Under the pieces are notes generated by a model. The model worked only from the letters and a program-made list of their open reading frames with translations. It had not been told where the DNA came from and searched no databases. 64,000 nt of DNA from Actinoplanes flavus (lineage in GTDB: Bacteria; Actinomycetota; Actinomycetes; Mycobacteriales; Micromonosporaceae): positions 1-64,000 of the forward strand of contig NZ_JAGFNS010000028.1 of NCBI RefSeq assembly GCF_017592555.1. Direction: 5' to 3'. Shown in pieces: positions 50,264 to 58,986 of the stretch; the stretch's first letter is position 1, and every line of letters begins with the position of its first letter. The position numbers and the translations under genes are program-made.

Positions 50264-51300
50264 GCGAGATCGAGATTCACACCGGCGCCGTCAGCAAGGA
50301 GCGGCCGCTGCCCCGGCAGAGCTACCGCGCCGAACTGAACTGGCTGCTCGCCATGCTGCCCGGCTTCCCGCTGCTGCTGCTCGTGCTGCGGTTGTGGTAC
50401 CTCAGCCGGCAGGACCTGCCCACCATGCTGCTGCTCGTGCAGTACATCAACCCGCTCGGCATGATCGGGGCGCTGTTCATCACGCTGAGCTGGACCATCC
50501 CGGCCGCCATCCTGCTGGTCCGGGTGCTCGGCGGCATCCTGCTGGTCAGCGTTCCGGGGCGGACCGCCAACTCGTTCCTCGCCGTGACCGCGCTGCGGAT
50601 GCCCGGCTGGGTGGTGGTCATCGCCGCCGGGATCGCCGCCTTCACCTGGCAACTGCGGATGCTGCCGCTGCTCATGATGCTGATCGTCGCCGTGCTCGGG
50701 CTCACCGCGGTACAGGGCGAGCCGGGGGAGCCGTGGCTGATGTGGTGGCTCACCCTCGGCGTACCGGTCCTCACCGGGATCCTGGTCTGGCTCTTCGTCT
50801 GGCCGGGAGTGGTCGCGGCGGTCCGTGCCGGGGAGTGGGCGACCGCGGTGCTCCTCGCCGTACCCCCGTTCTTCGGTCCTCTCCTGACCGGCCCGGTGCC
50901 GGAGCGATGGGCCCGGATCTCCACCCACTGGCCCGCCGTGGCGGCGGCCTTCGCCATGCCGTTCGTGGTCGGCGTCGTCTTCCTGCGCGCCCCGGTGCTG
51001 CCGGACAGCGCCGTCGAGGTGACCCCGGAGAAGGAGCCGGTCAAGGTCGTCCGCGGCCAGCTGATCGCGGTCGACGACACCTCCACCACCATGCTCCAGC
51101 CCACCGGCGAGGTGATCTTCATCCCGAACGGCGAGGTCCGCTCCAAGACCCTCTGCCCGCAGGCGGCGCAGCCGCCGGAGAGCGGCGTCACCGTCCGCGG
51201 ATGGCCGGTCGAGGCATCGGCACTCCAGTGGATCGCGCCGACACGCACCGTCACCGAAATCGATCCGCGATGCCTCGGGCGCCCGCTTGAGCGGGGTTGA
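50260..51300 (+). CDS. Polytopic membrane protein, partner of the binding protein
   Basis: 346 residues. About eight hydrophobic helices fill residues ~24-255 (for example LLAMLPGFPLLLLVLRLWYL, MPGWVVVIAAGIAAFTW, WLMWWLTLGVPVLTGILVWL), then a ~90-residue domain with VVRGQLIAVDDTSTTMLQPTGEVIFIPNGEVRSK (in parts), like a small beta-barrel. I recognise no transporter family. It overlaps the solute-binding protein gene (ATGA) and is followed by a PP2C gene, which recalls GlnX of the GlnX-GlnH-PknG signalling set; there is no PknG gene here, so this is only analogy. Confidence 0.7.
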   Translation: MSEIEIHTGAVSKERPLPRQSYRAELNWLLAMLPGFPLLLLVLRLWYLSRQDLPTMLLLVQYINPLGMIGALFITLSWTIPAAILLVRVLGGILLVSVPGRTANSFLAVTALRMPGWVVVIAAGIAAFTWQLRMLPLLMMLIVAVLGLTAVQGEPGEPWLMWWLTLGVPVLTGILVWLFVWPGVVAAVRAGEWATAVLLAVPPFFGPLLTGPVPERWARISTHWPAVAAAFAMPFVVGVVFLRAPVLPDSAVEVTPEKEPVKVVRGQLIAVDDTSTTMLQPTGEVIFIPNGEVRSKTLCPQAAQPPESGVTVRGWPVEASALQWIAPTRTVTEIDPRCLGRPLERG

Positions 51301-51381
51301 GTGTATTTTCAGCAACGACATGTGCGACATGCCGCCCACCACGTGCAGACAGGCTGGCGCCGACCTGGCAGGCTGCACGCC

Positions 51382-52104
51382 ATGACCTTGCACCTCCGGT
51401 GGGCGGCCGTGACCGACCAAGGACACGTCCGGAGCAACAACGAGGACTGTCACTACGCCGGTGATCGGCTTCTCGTCGTCGCGGACGGCATGGGCGGCAT
51501 GGCCGCCGGCGATCTGGCCAGCCGGATCGCCATCGAAGCCATGGTCTCGCTCGACACCCCGATCGACACCGAGCATCAGATGGACGCCCTGCACCGCGGG
51601 CTGGAGTTGGCCAACGGCCGGATCGCCGAACAGGTGGCCGCCGACCCCTCCCTCGCCGGCATGGGCACCACGCTGACGGCGGTCCTCTTCAACGGCGAGC
51701 GGGCCGCCATGGCCCACGTCGGCGACTCCCGGGCGTACCTGTTGCGCGACGGCCGCCTCAACCAGCTCACCAAGGACGACACGTACGTCCAGATGCTCGT
51801 CGACCAGGGCCTGATCAAGCCCGAGGAGGCGGCCGCCCATCCGCGGCGGGCCGTCGTCACCCGGGTTCTCCAGGGCGAGCCGGTGACCCCGGCCTACGTC
51901 ATCGTCGAGCCGCAGGCGGGCGACCGCTGGCTCCTGTGCAGCGACGGGCTCACCGGTGTGGTGCCCGACCCGGTCCTCGAAGAGGAACTGCGCACTGTCC
52001 AGGATCCCAAGTCGTGCGCAGAGCGTCTCATCGATCTCGCGCTCCGTGGCGGTGGGCCGGACAATGTGACGGTGGTCGTCGCCGACGTGACAGCCGGGGA
52101 CTGA
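51382..52104 (+). CDS. PP2C-family serine/threonine protein phosphatase
   Basis: 240 residues, a stand-alone catalytic domain. All metal motifs are present: VRSNNEDCHYAG, VVADGMGGMAAGD, GMGTTLTAVLF, HVGDSRAYLLRDG, LLCSDGLTGVV and GPDNVTVVVAD. It reverses Ser/Thr phosphorylation by Pkn-type kinases; none is encoded here. The ATG at 51382 is 81 bp after the preceding stop, so it may share that transcript. The nearby binding protein and membrane protein could supply the signal. Confidence 0.88.
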   Translation: MTLHLRWAAVTDQGHVRSNNEDCHYAGDRLLVVADGMGGMAAGDLASRIAIEAMVSLDTPIDTEHQMDALHRGLELANGRIAEQVAADPSLAGMGTTLTAVLFNGERAAMAHVGDSRAYLLRDGRLNQLTKDDTYVQMLVDQGLIKPEEAAAHPRRAVVTRVLQGEPVTPAYVIVEPQAGDRWLLCSDGLTGVVPDPVLEEELRTVQDPKSCAERLIDLALRGGGPDNVTVVVADVTAGD

Positions 52105-52137
52105 CCCGCTCCCCTGTCCGAAGGTGGCTCGTCGAAG

Positions 52138-54948
52138 GTGGCACTCGTGGCAGTCATCACCACGGCGCTGATCCTGGGCCTGGTCGCGTTCGGTGAACTC
52201 GTCCTCGGCGCCCCGCGCCACTTCACCGCCACGGCGCAGCTGACCGCCGGAGTCGTCGCGGCCGCGGTGTGTCTCGCCGTCGGCCGCGGCCGGACCGGCT
52301 TCCCGCGCCAGTGGCGGCTGTTCGCCGCGGCCGGACTGGTCGTCTGGACACTCACCCGGCTGTGGTGGACGCTCGGCGACCCGCCGCCGGCCGTGTACGG
52401 CCTCGGCTACCTGGTGCTGCCCGCCTGCATGCTGCTCGGCCTGCTCGGCGCCGTGCACACCCGGCCGCGGCCGGTGCCGATGTCACCGCTGCGCGACCAG
52501 ATCGCCCTCGTCATCGACAGCGTGCTGATCACCGGCTCGGTGCTCGCCCTGGTCTGGTCGGTCATTCCCGGCGACCCGCTCGGCGACCTGACCGGCACGG
52601 CCCTGCTCGGCTACGTCATCGCCGACCTGATCCTGCTCACCATGGTGGTGCTGCTGCTCACCACCCGGCCCGACTCGCCCGCCGGGCGGCGGCCGCTGCG
52701 GCTCGTCGGTGTGGCGCTCGTCGCCTTCGGCACGGCCGACACGATCCGGCTCCTCGACGGCGGCAATCCCTGGCTCCTCGACGGCGGCATGGGCTGGCTT
52801 CTCGACGGCGGCATGAGCTGGCTGGAGAACGCCGGGTACCTGCTGGGGCCGGCGTTCATCGCGCTGGCCGCCCTCAGCCCCGGCCGTCCGGCGCCCGTCC
52901 GGCCGGCCGCCGAACCGCTCCAGCGGGATTGGTTCCGGCTGCTTCTCCCGTACGGGCCGGTGCTGGTGACCGGGCTGGTGCTGGTGGCGGGAACGGTGGC
53001 GGGCAGCGGGCTCACGCCGTTCGAGGCCTACCTCGGCTGGCTCGGGCTGGCCCTCGTGGTGACCCGGCAGATGATCACCATCGTGGACAACACCGTCCTG
53101 TTCGACCGGGTCGCGGAAAGCCAGCGGCGGTTGCACCATCAGGCCTACCACGACCCGCTCACCGGCCTGGCCAACCGCGCGCTGTTCCGGGAACGCCTGG
53201 TTCTCGCCATCGACGCCCACCACCAGCACGGGGCGCCGGTCGCCGTCCTCTTCGCCGACCTCGACGACTTCAAACTCATCAACGACACGTTCGGGCACGC
53301 CATGGGCGACCGGGTGCTGCACGCCATCGGCGAGCGGATGCGGGCCTGCGTGCGCTCGCAGGACCTGGTGGCCCGGCTGGGCGGCGACGAGTTCGCGGTC
53401 GTTCTCGACCAGGCGCCCCAGCCCGCGCCCGTGCCGCGACGCCGTCTCCGGTCCCGCTGGGGTGCGGCGGCGCGAGGCCGTCGCTACATCCTCTCCGCCG
53501 CGGGGGTACGGGTGACGAACGCTCCCGGACCCCCCGATCAGCCGCTCGGCCGTTCCGTGGACGGGCGGCCCGCGCGCGCCGCCGACCCCGTCCTGCCGCA
53601 CGTCCCGTCGTCGCGCCGGCCCGCCTCCCACCAGCCCAACGGCGGTCCGCCGGCCGTTCCCGCATCCTCCGGCGCCCCGGGGCCCTCCGTTCCTTCCGCG
53701 TCCTCGGGGCCTTCCGCTTCTTCCGTGCCGTCGGGGCTTTCTGCTTCTTCCTCTCCTTCCGCGTCCTCGGGGCCTTCCGTTCCTTCCGCGCCGTCGGGGC
53801 CTTCCGTTCCTTCCGCGCCGTCGGGGCCTTCCGCTTCTTCCGTGCCGTCGGGGCCTTCCGTTCCTTCCTCTCCTTCCGCGCTCTCGGGACCCTCCGCTCC
53901 CTCCTCTCCTTCCGCGTCCTCGGGGGAGAATTGGGCCGCGGAGGCCGAGGCGATCGGGCAACGGCTGCTGGCCGCGCTGCGGGAGCCGTACGTCATCGAC
54001 GGCCGCTCAGTCGGCGTCGGCGTCAGCATCGGCCTGGTCGCGGCGGAGCCGGGCGATCGGCTCTCGGCCGACCTGCTGCTGCGCCGCGCCGACGCCGCGA
54101 TGTACGCGGTCAAGCGCCGCGGCAAGGGCGCCCTCATCCGCTACACCGGACGCCGCGACTCCGGCCCCAACGCCGACCTGCCCCAACTGCTGGCGGGCGC
54201 TCTCGCCGACGGCGGCAGCCCGGCCGAAGCCGGGTTCGAGGTCCACTACCAGCCGATCGTGCGGCTCGGCGACAGCGCGACCGTCGCGGTGGAGGCGCTC
54301 GCCCGCTGGACCGACCCGGTGGCCGGCCCGGTCCACCCCGACGTCTTCGTCACGATGGCCGAACGCACCGGCCTGGTCGCCGCCATCGACGACTTCGTCC
54401 TGGACCGGGCGTGCGCCGACGCCGCCGTCCTGGCCGAACGTTTCGGCCGCCCGATCGACCTGCACGTCAACGTCTCCGCCGGCCGGATCGGCCAGCAGGG
54501 CCTGGAGGACGCGGTGGCCGCCGCGCTGGCCCGGCACGGCGTGCCGGCCGCCCGCCTGGTCATCGAGATCACCGAGACGCTGCGCATCCCCGATCTGCCC
54601 CGTGCGGCCGCCGTCGTGGGCCGGCTCAGAGCCTTGGGCGTACGGGTGGCGTTGGACGATTTCGGCAGCGGCTTCAACGCCCTGGCCCAGCTACACGCCA
54701 TCCCGGTCGACATCGTCAAACTCGACTCCACCCTGACCGACGTGTCCAGCACCTCGGATCGTTCCGGCGCACTGTGCCGGTCGGTGCTGTCCATCTGCGC
54801 CGAACTCGGCATCACCGTCGTGGCCGAGGGCCTGGAGACCGCCGAACGGTCCGCGGCCCTGGAGGAGCTGGGCTGCCCCCTTGGCCAGGGCTACCTGTTC
54901 GGGGCCCCCGCACCGCTCGCCCAGCTGGGTGCTTCGCCCACCGACTAG
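52138..54948 (+). CDS. Membrane GGDEF-EAL protein with a repeat insert in the GGDEF domain
   Basis: 936 residues. About eight membrane helices cover residues 1-~325 (interrupted near ~204-227 by a triple LLDGG repeat). The GGDEF domain starts near 335 (HDPLTGLANRALF, DFKLINDTFGHAMGD, LGGDEF at ~414-419) but is then broken by a ~170-residue Pro/Ser-rich insert (~430-600) before its C-terminal part resumes (VSIGLVAAEPGDRL, ADAAMYAVKRRGKG). EAL runs ~690-930 with EAL, the NVSAGR Asn, ITET, LDDFGSGF, VAEGLE and QGYLFG, so the phosphodiesterase motifs are complete. It should make and/or break cyclic di-GMP at the membrane. GTG at 52138 or 52147. Confidence 0.87.
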   Translation: MALVAVITTALILGLVAFGELVLGAPRHFTATAQLTAGVVAAAVCLAVGRGRTGFPRQWRLFAAAGLVVWTLTRLWWTLGDPPPAVYGLGYLVLPACMLLGLLGAVHTRPRPVPMSPLRDQIALVIDSVLITGSVLALVWSVIPGDPLGDLTGTALLGYVIADLILLTMVVLLLTTRPDSPAGRRPLRLVGVALVAFGTADTIRLLDGGNPWLLDGGMGWLLDGGMSWLENAGYLLGPAFIALAALSPGRPAPVRPAAEPLQRDWFRLLLPYGPVLVTGLVLVAGTVAGSGLTPFEAYLGWLGLALVVTRQMITIVDNTVLFDRVAESQRRLHHQAYHDPLTGLANRALFRERLVLAIDAHHQHGAPVAVLFADLDDFKLINDTFGHAMGDRVLHAIGERMRACVRSQDLVARLGGDEFAVVLDQAPQPAPVPRRRLRSRWGAAARGRRYILSAAGVRVTNAPGPPDQPLGRSVDGRPARAADPVLPHVPSSRRPASHQPNGGPPAVPASSGAPGPSVPSASSGPSASSVPSGLSASSSPSASSGPSVPSAPSGPSVPSAPSGPSASSVPSGPSVPSSPSALSGPSAPSSPSASSGENWAAEAEAIGQRLLAALREPYVIDGRSVGVGVSIGLVAAEPGDRLSADLLLRRADAAMYAVKRRGKGALIRYTGRRDSGPNADLPQLLAGALADGGSPAEAGFEVHYQPIVRLGDSATVAVEALARWTDPVAGPVHPDVFVTMAERTGLVAAIDDFVLDRACADAAVLAERFGRPIDLHVNVSAGRIGQQGLEDAVAAALARHGVPAARLVIEITETLRIPDLPRAAAVVGRLRALGVRVALDDFGSGFNALAQLHAIPVDIVKLDSTLTDVSSTSDRSGALCRSVLSICAELGITVVAEGLETAERSAALEELGCPLGQGYLFGAPAPLAQLGASPTD
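52750..52821 (+). repeat. Three tandem 24-bp repeats within the GGDEF-EAL gene
   Basis: Units at 52750, 52774 and 52798, each beginning CTCCTCGACGGCGGC (the third with one change), encode LLDGGNPW, LLDGGMGW and LLDGGMSW in a loop between membrane helices. Confidence 0.85.
53684..53930 (+). repeat. 27-bp-type minisatellite encoding Ser/Pro repeats
   Basis: About nine imperfect units of the type CCTTCCGTTCCTTCCGCGCC plus GTCGGGG (27 bp, encoding PSVPSAPSG) inside the GGDEF domain. It is the most pyrimidine-biased coding stretch in the window and likely to vary in copy number. Confidence 0.8.
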
Positions 54949-55204
54949 AGATCTTTCGCGGTCGCGGCTCCACTCCTTCGCGGTATGCGTGACCACCCAC
55001 CCAGCGCGAGCGGCAGCACGTGCGGGGTGTCCAACCGATCTACGCCCGGCGGGCGCGGCACAGGCCGGAGTAGGCGGCAAGCTCGCGCCCACCGGACGGG
55101 ACGGCCCTGACCAGGTGGGGAGGAGGACACTCGTACCGGAAAAGGCCAGATGCGAAACGCGGACCTCGACCAGGGAGGCACTTCAGGGGCGCGCCCGCAT
55201 CGAG
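54949..55204. other. Intergenic, no gene seen
   Basis: 256 bp between the convergent GGDEF-EAL and hrpB genes. I see no hairpin as strong as the other terminators and no credible reading frame. Confidence 0.5.
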
Positions 55205-57892
55205 TCACCGGACGCGTGGGTTGGTGCGACGGGTGGGCTCCGCCGTGGTCGGATCCTCCGGCCATGGGTGACGTGGGTAGCGGCCACGCATCTCGGCCCG
55301 TACCTGCGGATAGCCCTGCACCCAGAACGAGCCGAGATCGCGGGTGACCGCCACCGGCCGCCCGGCCGGGGAGAGCAGGTGCAGCAGCACCGGAACCCGG
55401 CCGTCGGCCAGCCGTGGCGCCTCCCGCCAGCCGAACGCCTCCTGCACCTTCACCGCCAGCACCGGCGCCGCCGGATCCCGGTAGTCGACCCGCACCTGTG
55501 AGCCGCTCGGCACCGGCAGGCGTTCCGGGGCCACCTCGTCGAGCCGACCCGCCACCCGCCACGGCACGAGACGCCGCAGCCCGCCGGTGACGTCCAGCTT
55601 CGCCAGGTCGGCCCGGCGGCGGGCGGCGCCGAGATCCAGCCAGTCCTCCAGGTTCGCGAGCAGCGCCGCATCGGACACGTCCGGCCACGGATCGCCGAGC
55701 GCCGTGTGCGCGAAGGCCAACCGCTGCCGCAACTCTTCGGCGGTCCGGCTCCAGGTCAGCAACCCGAGCCCCGACTCCCGCAGCCCGGTGATGAGGGCCT
55801 CTCGGACGAGCGCCGGGTCGGGATCGCTCAGCCGCCCGGAGACCAGCGTGATCGCCCCCAGCCGCTGAACCCGCCGGGCCACCACGTCCCCGTCGATCCA
55901 GCCGATCTCGGTGGCGTCGGTGAGCAGCGGCGCGGCCACCTCCCGAGCGGTCTCCTCGTCGATCGGCGCGGCACCGCGGATCCGCGCCACCCGGGCCCCG
56001 GCCGGCCGATCGGCGCTCGCGATGGCGAGCCACGGTGTGCCGGCGAGCGAACTCCCGGCCGGTAGTTCGGCCGCAGTGCCGCCGGCCATGAGGTACGCCC
56101 GCCCGCCCGGCTCGCGAGCCCGCGCCACCCGCTCCGGAAACGCCAGCCCCACCACCAGCCCGGCCGCCAGGTCGTCCCCCACCGCCGGCCCGCCCGTGGT
56201 GGGCGCCTGGGTGGCCGTGTCGCGGTGGGACCGGGCGGCCCGTTGACCCGGGCTGAAGGCCTGGGCGGGCGTGTCGCGGTCGGATCGGGCGGCTTGCTTT
56301 CCCGGGGTTGGTGTGGCGATCTGCGCTGGTGTGTCGCTTGGGGCTGGCGTGTCCCTCGGGGATGAGGGCTCCGGGGGCGGTGGCTGGGTGGCTCGGTCGA
56401 TGGCATGGGTCAGGCGGCGGACCTCGGCCCGCCATGTGGCGTCGTTCGTGGCACGGGAGCGCCGCCATGCGGCGACCACGTCGTCGGTGGCGGCTCGGTC
56501 GTCGTCGAGGACGGCGACCAGTTCGGCGGCGCGCCGGGCTCCGATCGTGGCGGCGCCGTCGAGGAGGGCGCGGGCCCAGCGTGGGTGGAGGCCGGCGCCG
56601 GCCAGGGCGCGGCCGCGTGCGGTGACCCGGCCGTCGGGGCCGAGGGCGCCCAGGTCGTGCAGCACGGCGGTGGCGGCGCGGAGGGCGCCACCCGGCGGCG
56701 GGTCGGGCAGGGCGAGGCCGCTGCCGTCGGGGTGTCCCCAGAGAGCCAGGTCCAGGGCGAAACCGGTGAGGTCGGCGGCCGCGATCTCCGGCTCGGGCTG
56801 GGCGGGCAGCCGGTCGTGCAGGGCCGGTGACCAGCACCGGTAGACGCGGCCCGGCGCCTCGCGGCCGGCTCGCCCGGCACGCTGGTCGGCGCTGGAGCGG
56901 GAGACCGGCACCGTGCTCAGCGCGCCGAGGCCCCGGGCGTGATCCATCCGGGGCACCCGGCTCAGACCGGCGTCGACCACCGCGCGCACCCCCGGAACGG
57001 TGAGGCTGCTCTCGGCGATCGCCGTGGCCAGCACCACCCGGCGCCGTGGGCCGGGGCGCAACGCCGCGTCCTGCGCCGAGCCGGACTGGCGGCCGTGCAG
57101 GGTGACCACGTCGGCGTCCAGATCGCGGAGGCGGCCGGCGACCGTCTCGATCTCCCGGGCCCCGGGCAGGAAGACCAGCACGTCGCCGTCGCCCTCGGAC
57201 AGCGCCCGTCGCGTCGTCACCGCCACGTGGTCGAGCAGGCGTGGGTCGACGCGCAGGCCGTGCGGTGGCGTCACCGGGCCGGCCGGGGGAGCCCAGATCA
57301 CCTCGACCGGATAGGCCTTGGCGTGCGCCGTGACCACCGGCGCCGGAGTGCCCGGCGCACCGATGACCGTGGCGAGGCGGTCGGCGTCCGCGGTGGCCGA
57401 GGTGGCGAGCAGGCGCAGGTCGGGGCGGAGCGCGGCGCGCACCTCGACCAGGAAGGCGAGCGCCAGGTCGGAGTCGAGATGCCGCTCGTGGCACTCGTCG
57501 AGAATCACCGTGCCGGTGCCGGCGAGCTCCGGGTCGGCCTGGAGACGCCGGACCAGAAGGCCGGTGGTGACGACCTCGACCACGGTCTCCCGGGACACCT
57601 GACGCTCGCCGCGCACCGCGTAACCCACCCGGCCGCCGGGGCGCTCACCGAGCAGTGACGCCATCCGGCGGGCGGCTGCCCGCGCGGCGACCCGCCGTGG
57701 CTCGGCCACGATGACGCGGCCGCCGGCGGCGAGCGCGAGCGGAACCAGCGTGGTCTTGCCGGTGCCGGGTGGCGCGACCAGGACCGCGGCGCCGGTGTCG
57801 GCGAGAGTGGCGGCGACCCGGGGCAGCACGGGGCGGACCGGAAGGTCGGGGAGAGCGTCGGCGGCGATGAGCACGGGCCCAGTCTGGCTCAT
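55205..57892 (-). CDS. hrpB: ATP-dependent helicase HrpB
   Basis: About 895 residues, a DEAH-box helicase of the HrpB family. Walker A is APPGTGKTT near 40; then DECHERH, the SAT motif (LATSATAD), ATAIAESSLTVPGVRAVVDAG, and motif VI QRAGRAGR. The C-terminal HrpB domain ends with VKVQEAFGW, LLHLLSPAGRPVAVTRDLGSFW and YPQVRAEMRGRYPRHPWPEDP (in parts), which is diagnostic. Between the helicase core and this domain (about 485-560) is a Pro/Thr/Ala-rich repeat insert not usual in the family. ATG at 57892 was chosen; 21 more codons are open upstream. Confidence 0.92.
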   Translation of the reverse strand: MSQTGPVLIAADALPDLPVRPVLPRVAATLADTGAAVLVAPPGTGKTTLVPLALAAGGRVIVAEPRRVAARAAARRMASLLGERPGGRVGYAVRGERQVSRETVVEVVTTGLLVRRLQADPELAGTGTVILDECHERHLDSDLALAFLVEVRAALRPDLRLLATSATADADRLATVIGAPGTPAPVVTAHAKAYPVEVIWAPPAGPVTPPHGLRVDPRLLDHVAVTTRRALSEGDGDVLVFLPGAREIETVAGRLRDLDADVVTLHGRQSGSAQDAALRPGPRRRVVLATAIAESSLTVPGVRAVVDAGLSRVPRMDHARGLGALSTVPVSRSSADQRAGRAGREAPGRVYRCWSPALHDRLPAQPEPEIAAADLTGFALDLALWGHPDGSGLALPDPPPGGALRAATAVLHDLGALGPDGRVTARGRALAGAGLHPRWARALLDGAATIGARRAAELVAVLDDDRAATDDVVAAWRRSRATNDATWRAEVRRLTHAIDRATQPPPPEPSSPRDTPAPSDTPAQIATPTPGKQAARSDRDTPAQAFSPGQRAARSHRDTATQAPTTGGPAVGDDLAAGLVVGLAFPERVARAREPGGRAYLMAGGTAAELPAGSSLAGTPWLAIASADRPAGARVARIRGAAPIDEETAREVAAPLLTDATEIGWIDGDVVARRVQRLGAITLVSGRLSDPDPALVREALITGLRESGLGLLTWSRTAEELRQRLAFAHTALGDPWPDVSDAALLANLEDWLDLGAARRRADLAKLDVTGGLRRLVPWRVAGRLDEVAPERLPVPSGSQVRVDYRDPAAPVLAVKVQEAFGWREAPRLADGRVPVLLHLLSPAGRPVAVTRDLGSFWVQGYPQVRAEMRGRYPRHPWPEDPTTAEPTRRTNPRVR

Positions 57893-57911
57893 CCCTGTGA
57901 CACTTCCGCGG

Positions 57912-58000
57912 TTGTCCACAGGCCGCCCACCGCTTACCACAATTCCGGCGCTCACGGGCTTCGTCCACAGAAGCCGTCACGCCCACCGGCGTCGTCCACA
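57912..58000 (+). promoter_or_regulatory. Three DnaA-box-like sites in one orientation
   Basis: TTGTCCACA at 57912-57920 is the preferred actinobacterial DnaA box; TCGTCCACA recurs at 57961-57969 and 57992-58000. All lie in the 235-bp gap between the divergent hrpB and uraD genes, spaced 49 and 31 bp, followed by an AT-richer patch. Confidence 0.6.
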
Positions 58001-58033
58001 GGCGAGATTTTCTTGCGTGTTTCGTGGCAGGGT

Positions 58034-58070
58034 GGCGGACGAACGAGCCCTGTTAATTCTTCGGTCCGCC
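58034..58070 (+). promoter_or_regulatory. Inverted repeat upstream of uraD
   Basis: GGCGGAC (58034-58040) and GTCCGCC (58064-58070) flank an AT-richer core containing TGTTAATTC, 57-94 bp before the uraD start. Candidate operator for the purine-catabolic operon; pattern only. Confidence 0.3.
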
Positions 58071-58127
58071 GGTGCATACGGCGGGCCGTGCCTGGTTGAC
58101 TGGCCAAGATCGACGAGGGGGTGGCCG

Positions 58128-58634
58128 ATGGGTGTGGTCGATGTCTTCAACGCTCTGCCCGCGGAGCGTCTGGAGGAGGAGTTGCTCGCCTGCTGCGCGG
58201 CGCCCGCCTGGGGCAGCCGGATAGTCGCGGGCCGGCCCTATGCCGACCGGGCCGCGATCCTCGCCACCGCCGACGCCGCGTCCCGGGCGCTGAGCTGGTC
58301 CGATGTGCTGCGTGGGCTGTCCGCCCACCCACGCATCGGCGAGCGTGCGGCCGGGGAGTCCCAGGAGGCCGCCTGGTCCCGGGCGGAGCAGTCGGCCGCG
58401 GCGGTCAGTGCTGACGACGAGACCAGGGCCGCCCTCGTCCTGGCCAACAAGGAGTATGAGGCCCGGTTCGGGCACGTGTTCCTGATCTTCGCGAGTGGTC
58501 GCACGCAGGCCGAGATCCTCGCCGTGGCCCGGGAGCGCCTCGGCAACGACGACGCGGAGGAGCGGGCGATCGTGTCGGACGAGCTGCGCCGGATCGCGCG
58601 GCTGCGGCTGGAGCGGGTGCTCGATGCCCTCTGA
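58128..58634 (+). CDS. uraD: 2-oxo-4-hydroxy-4-carboxy-5-ureidoimidazoline decarboxylase
   Basis: 168 residues. Performs the last step of urate to S-allantoin, decarboxylating OHCU. Motifs: FNALPAERLEEELLACCAAPAW, SAHPRIGER (catalytic His), SRAEQSAA, and EYEARFGHVFLIFASGRT (in parts). GAGGGGG precedes the ATG at 58128. It is the first gene of a purine-degradation operon whose next start codon overlaps its end by 11 bases. Confidence 0.93.
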   Translation: MGVVDVFNALPAERLEEELLACCAAPAWGSRIVAGRPYADRAAILATADAASRALSWSDVLRGLSAHPRIGERAAGESQEAAWSRAEQSAAAVSADDETRAALVLANKEYEARFGHVFLIFASGRTQAEILAVARERLGNDDAEERAIVSDELRRIARLRLERVLDAL

Positions 58635-58983
58635 CGGCGTGACGGCCGAGTTCCACGCCCGGATCTCGACGCACATCCTGGACACGGTGACCGGCGAGCC
58701 GGCCCGGGACGTCTACGTCCGGCTGGAGCGCCGCGACGCCGCCGGCTGGGGCACCATCGCCGAGGGGCGCACCGACGACGACGGCCGCCTGCGCTACGAG
58801 GTGCCGATGCACGCCTGGCAGGCCGGCGGCTACCGCCTCTTCTTCTACGTGGAGCCCTACCTGGGCGGCGACTGCTTCTTCCCGGAGATCACCATCGCCT
58901 TCCACGTGCACGACCCGAATCGTCACTACCACGTGCCGTTGCTGCTGAGCCGGTACGGCTACACCACCTACCGAGGGAGCTGA
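58624..58983 (+). CDS. uraH: 5-hydroxyisourate hydrolase (transthyretin-like)
   Basis: 119 residues. Hydrolyses 5-hydroxyisourate, the uricase product, to OHCU. Motifs: ISTHILDTVTGEPARDVYVRLE with the catalytic His, YEVPMHAWQAGGYRLFF and the invariant C-terminal YRGS (in parts). The order uraD, uraH, uricase is the reverse of the reaction order but one transcript. A GTG five codons downstream is an alternative start. Confidence 0.94.
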   Translation: MPSDGVTAEFHARISTHILDTVTGEPARDVYVRLERRDAAGWGTIAEGRTDDDGRLRYEVPMHAWQAGGYRLFFYVEPYLGGDCFFPEITIAFHVHDPNRHYHVPLLLSRYGYTTYRGS

Positions 58984-58986
58984 CCG

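Noticed and set aside
50203..52458. Minus-strand open frame of 751 codons
   Set aside because: Antisense to three well-supported plus-strand genes.
54945..57494. Minus-strand open frame of 849 codons
   Set aside because: Shifted-frame shadow of hrpB; the hrpB frame has all helicase motifs.
57912..58000. Chromosomal origin (oriC)
   Set aside because: Only three boxes and no dnaA, dnaN, rpmH or parAB neighbours; a real actinobacterial origin has many more boxes.
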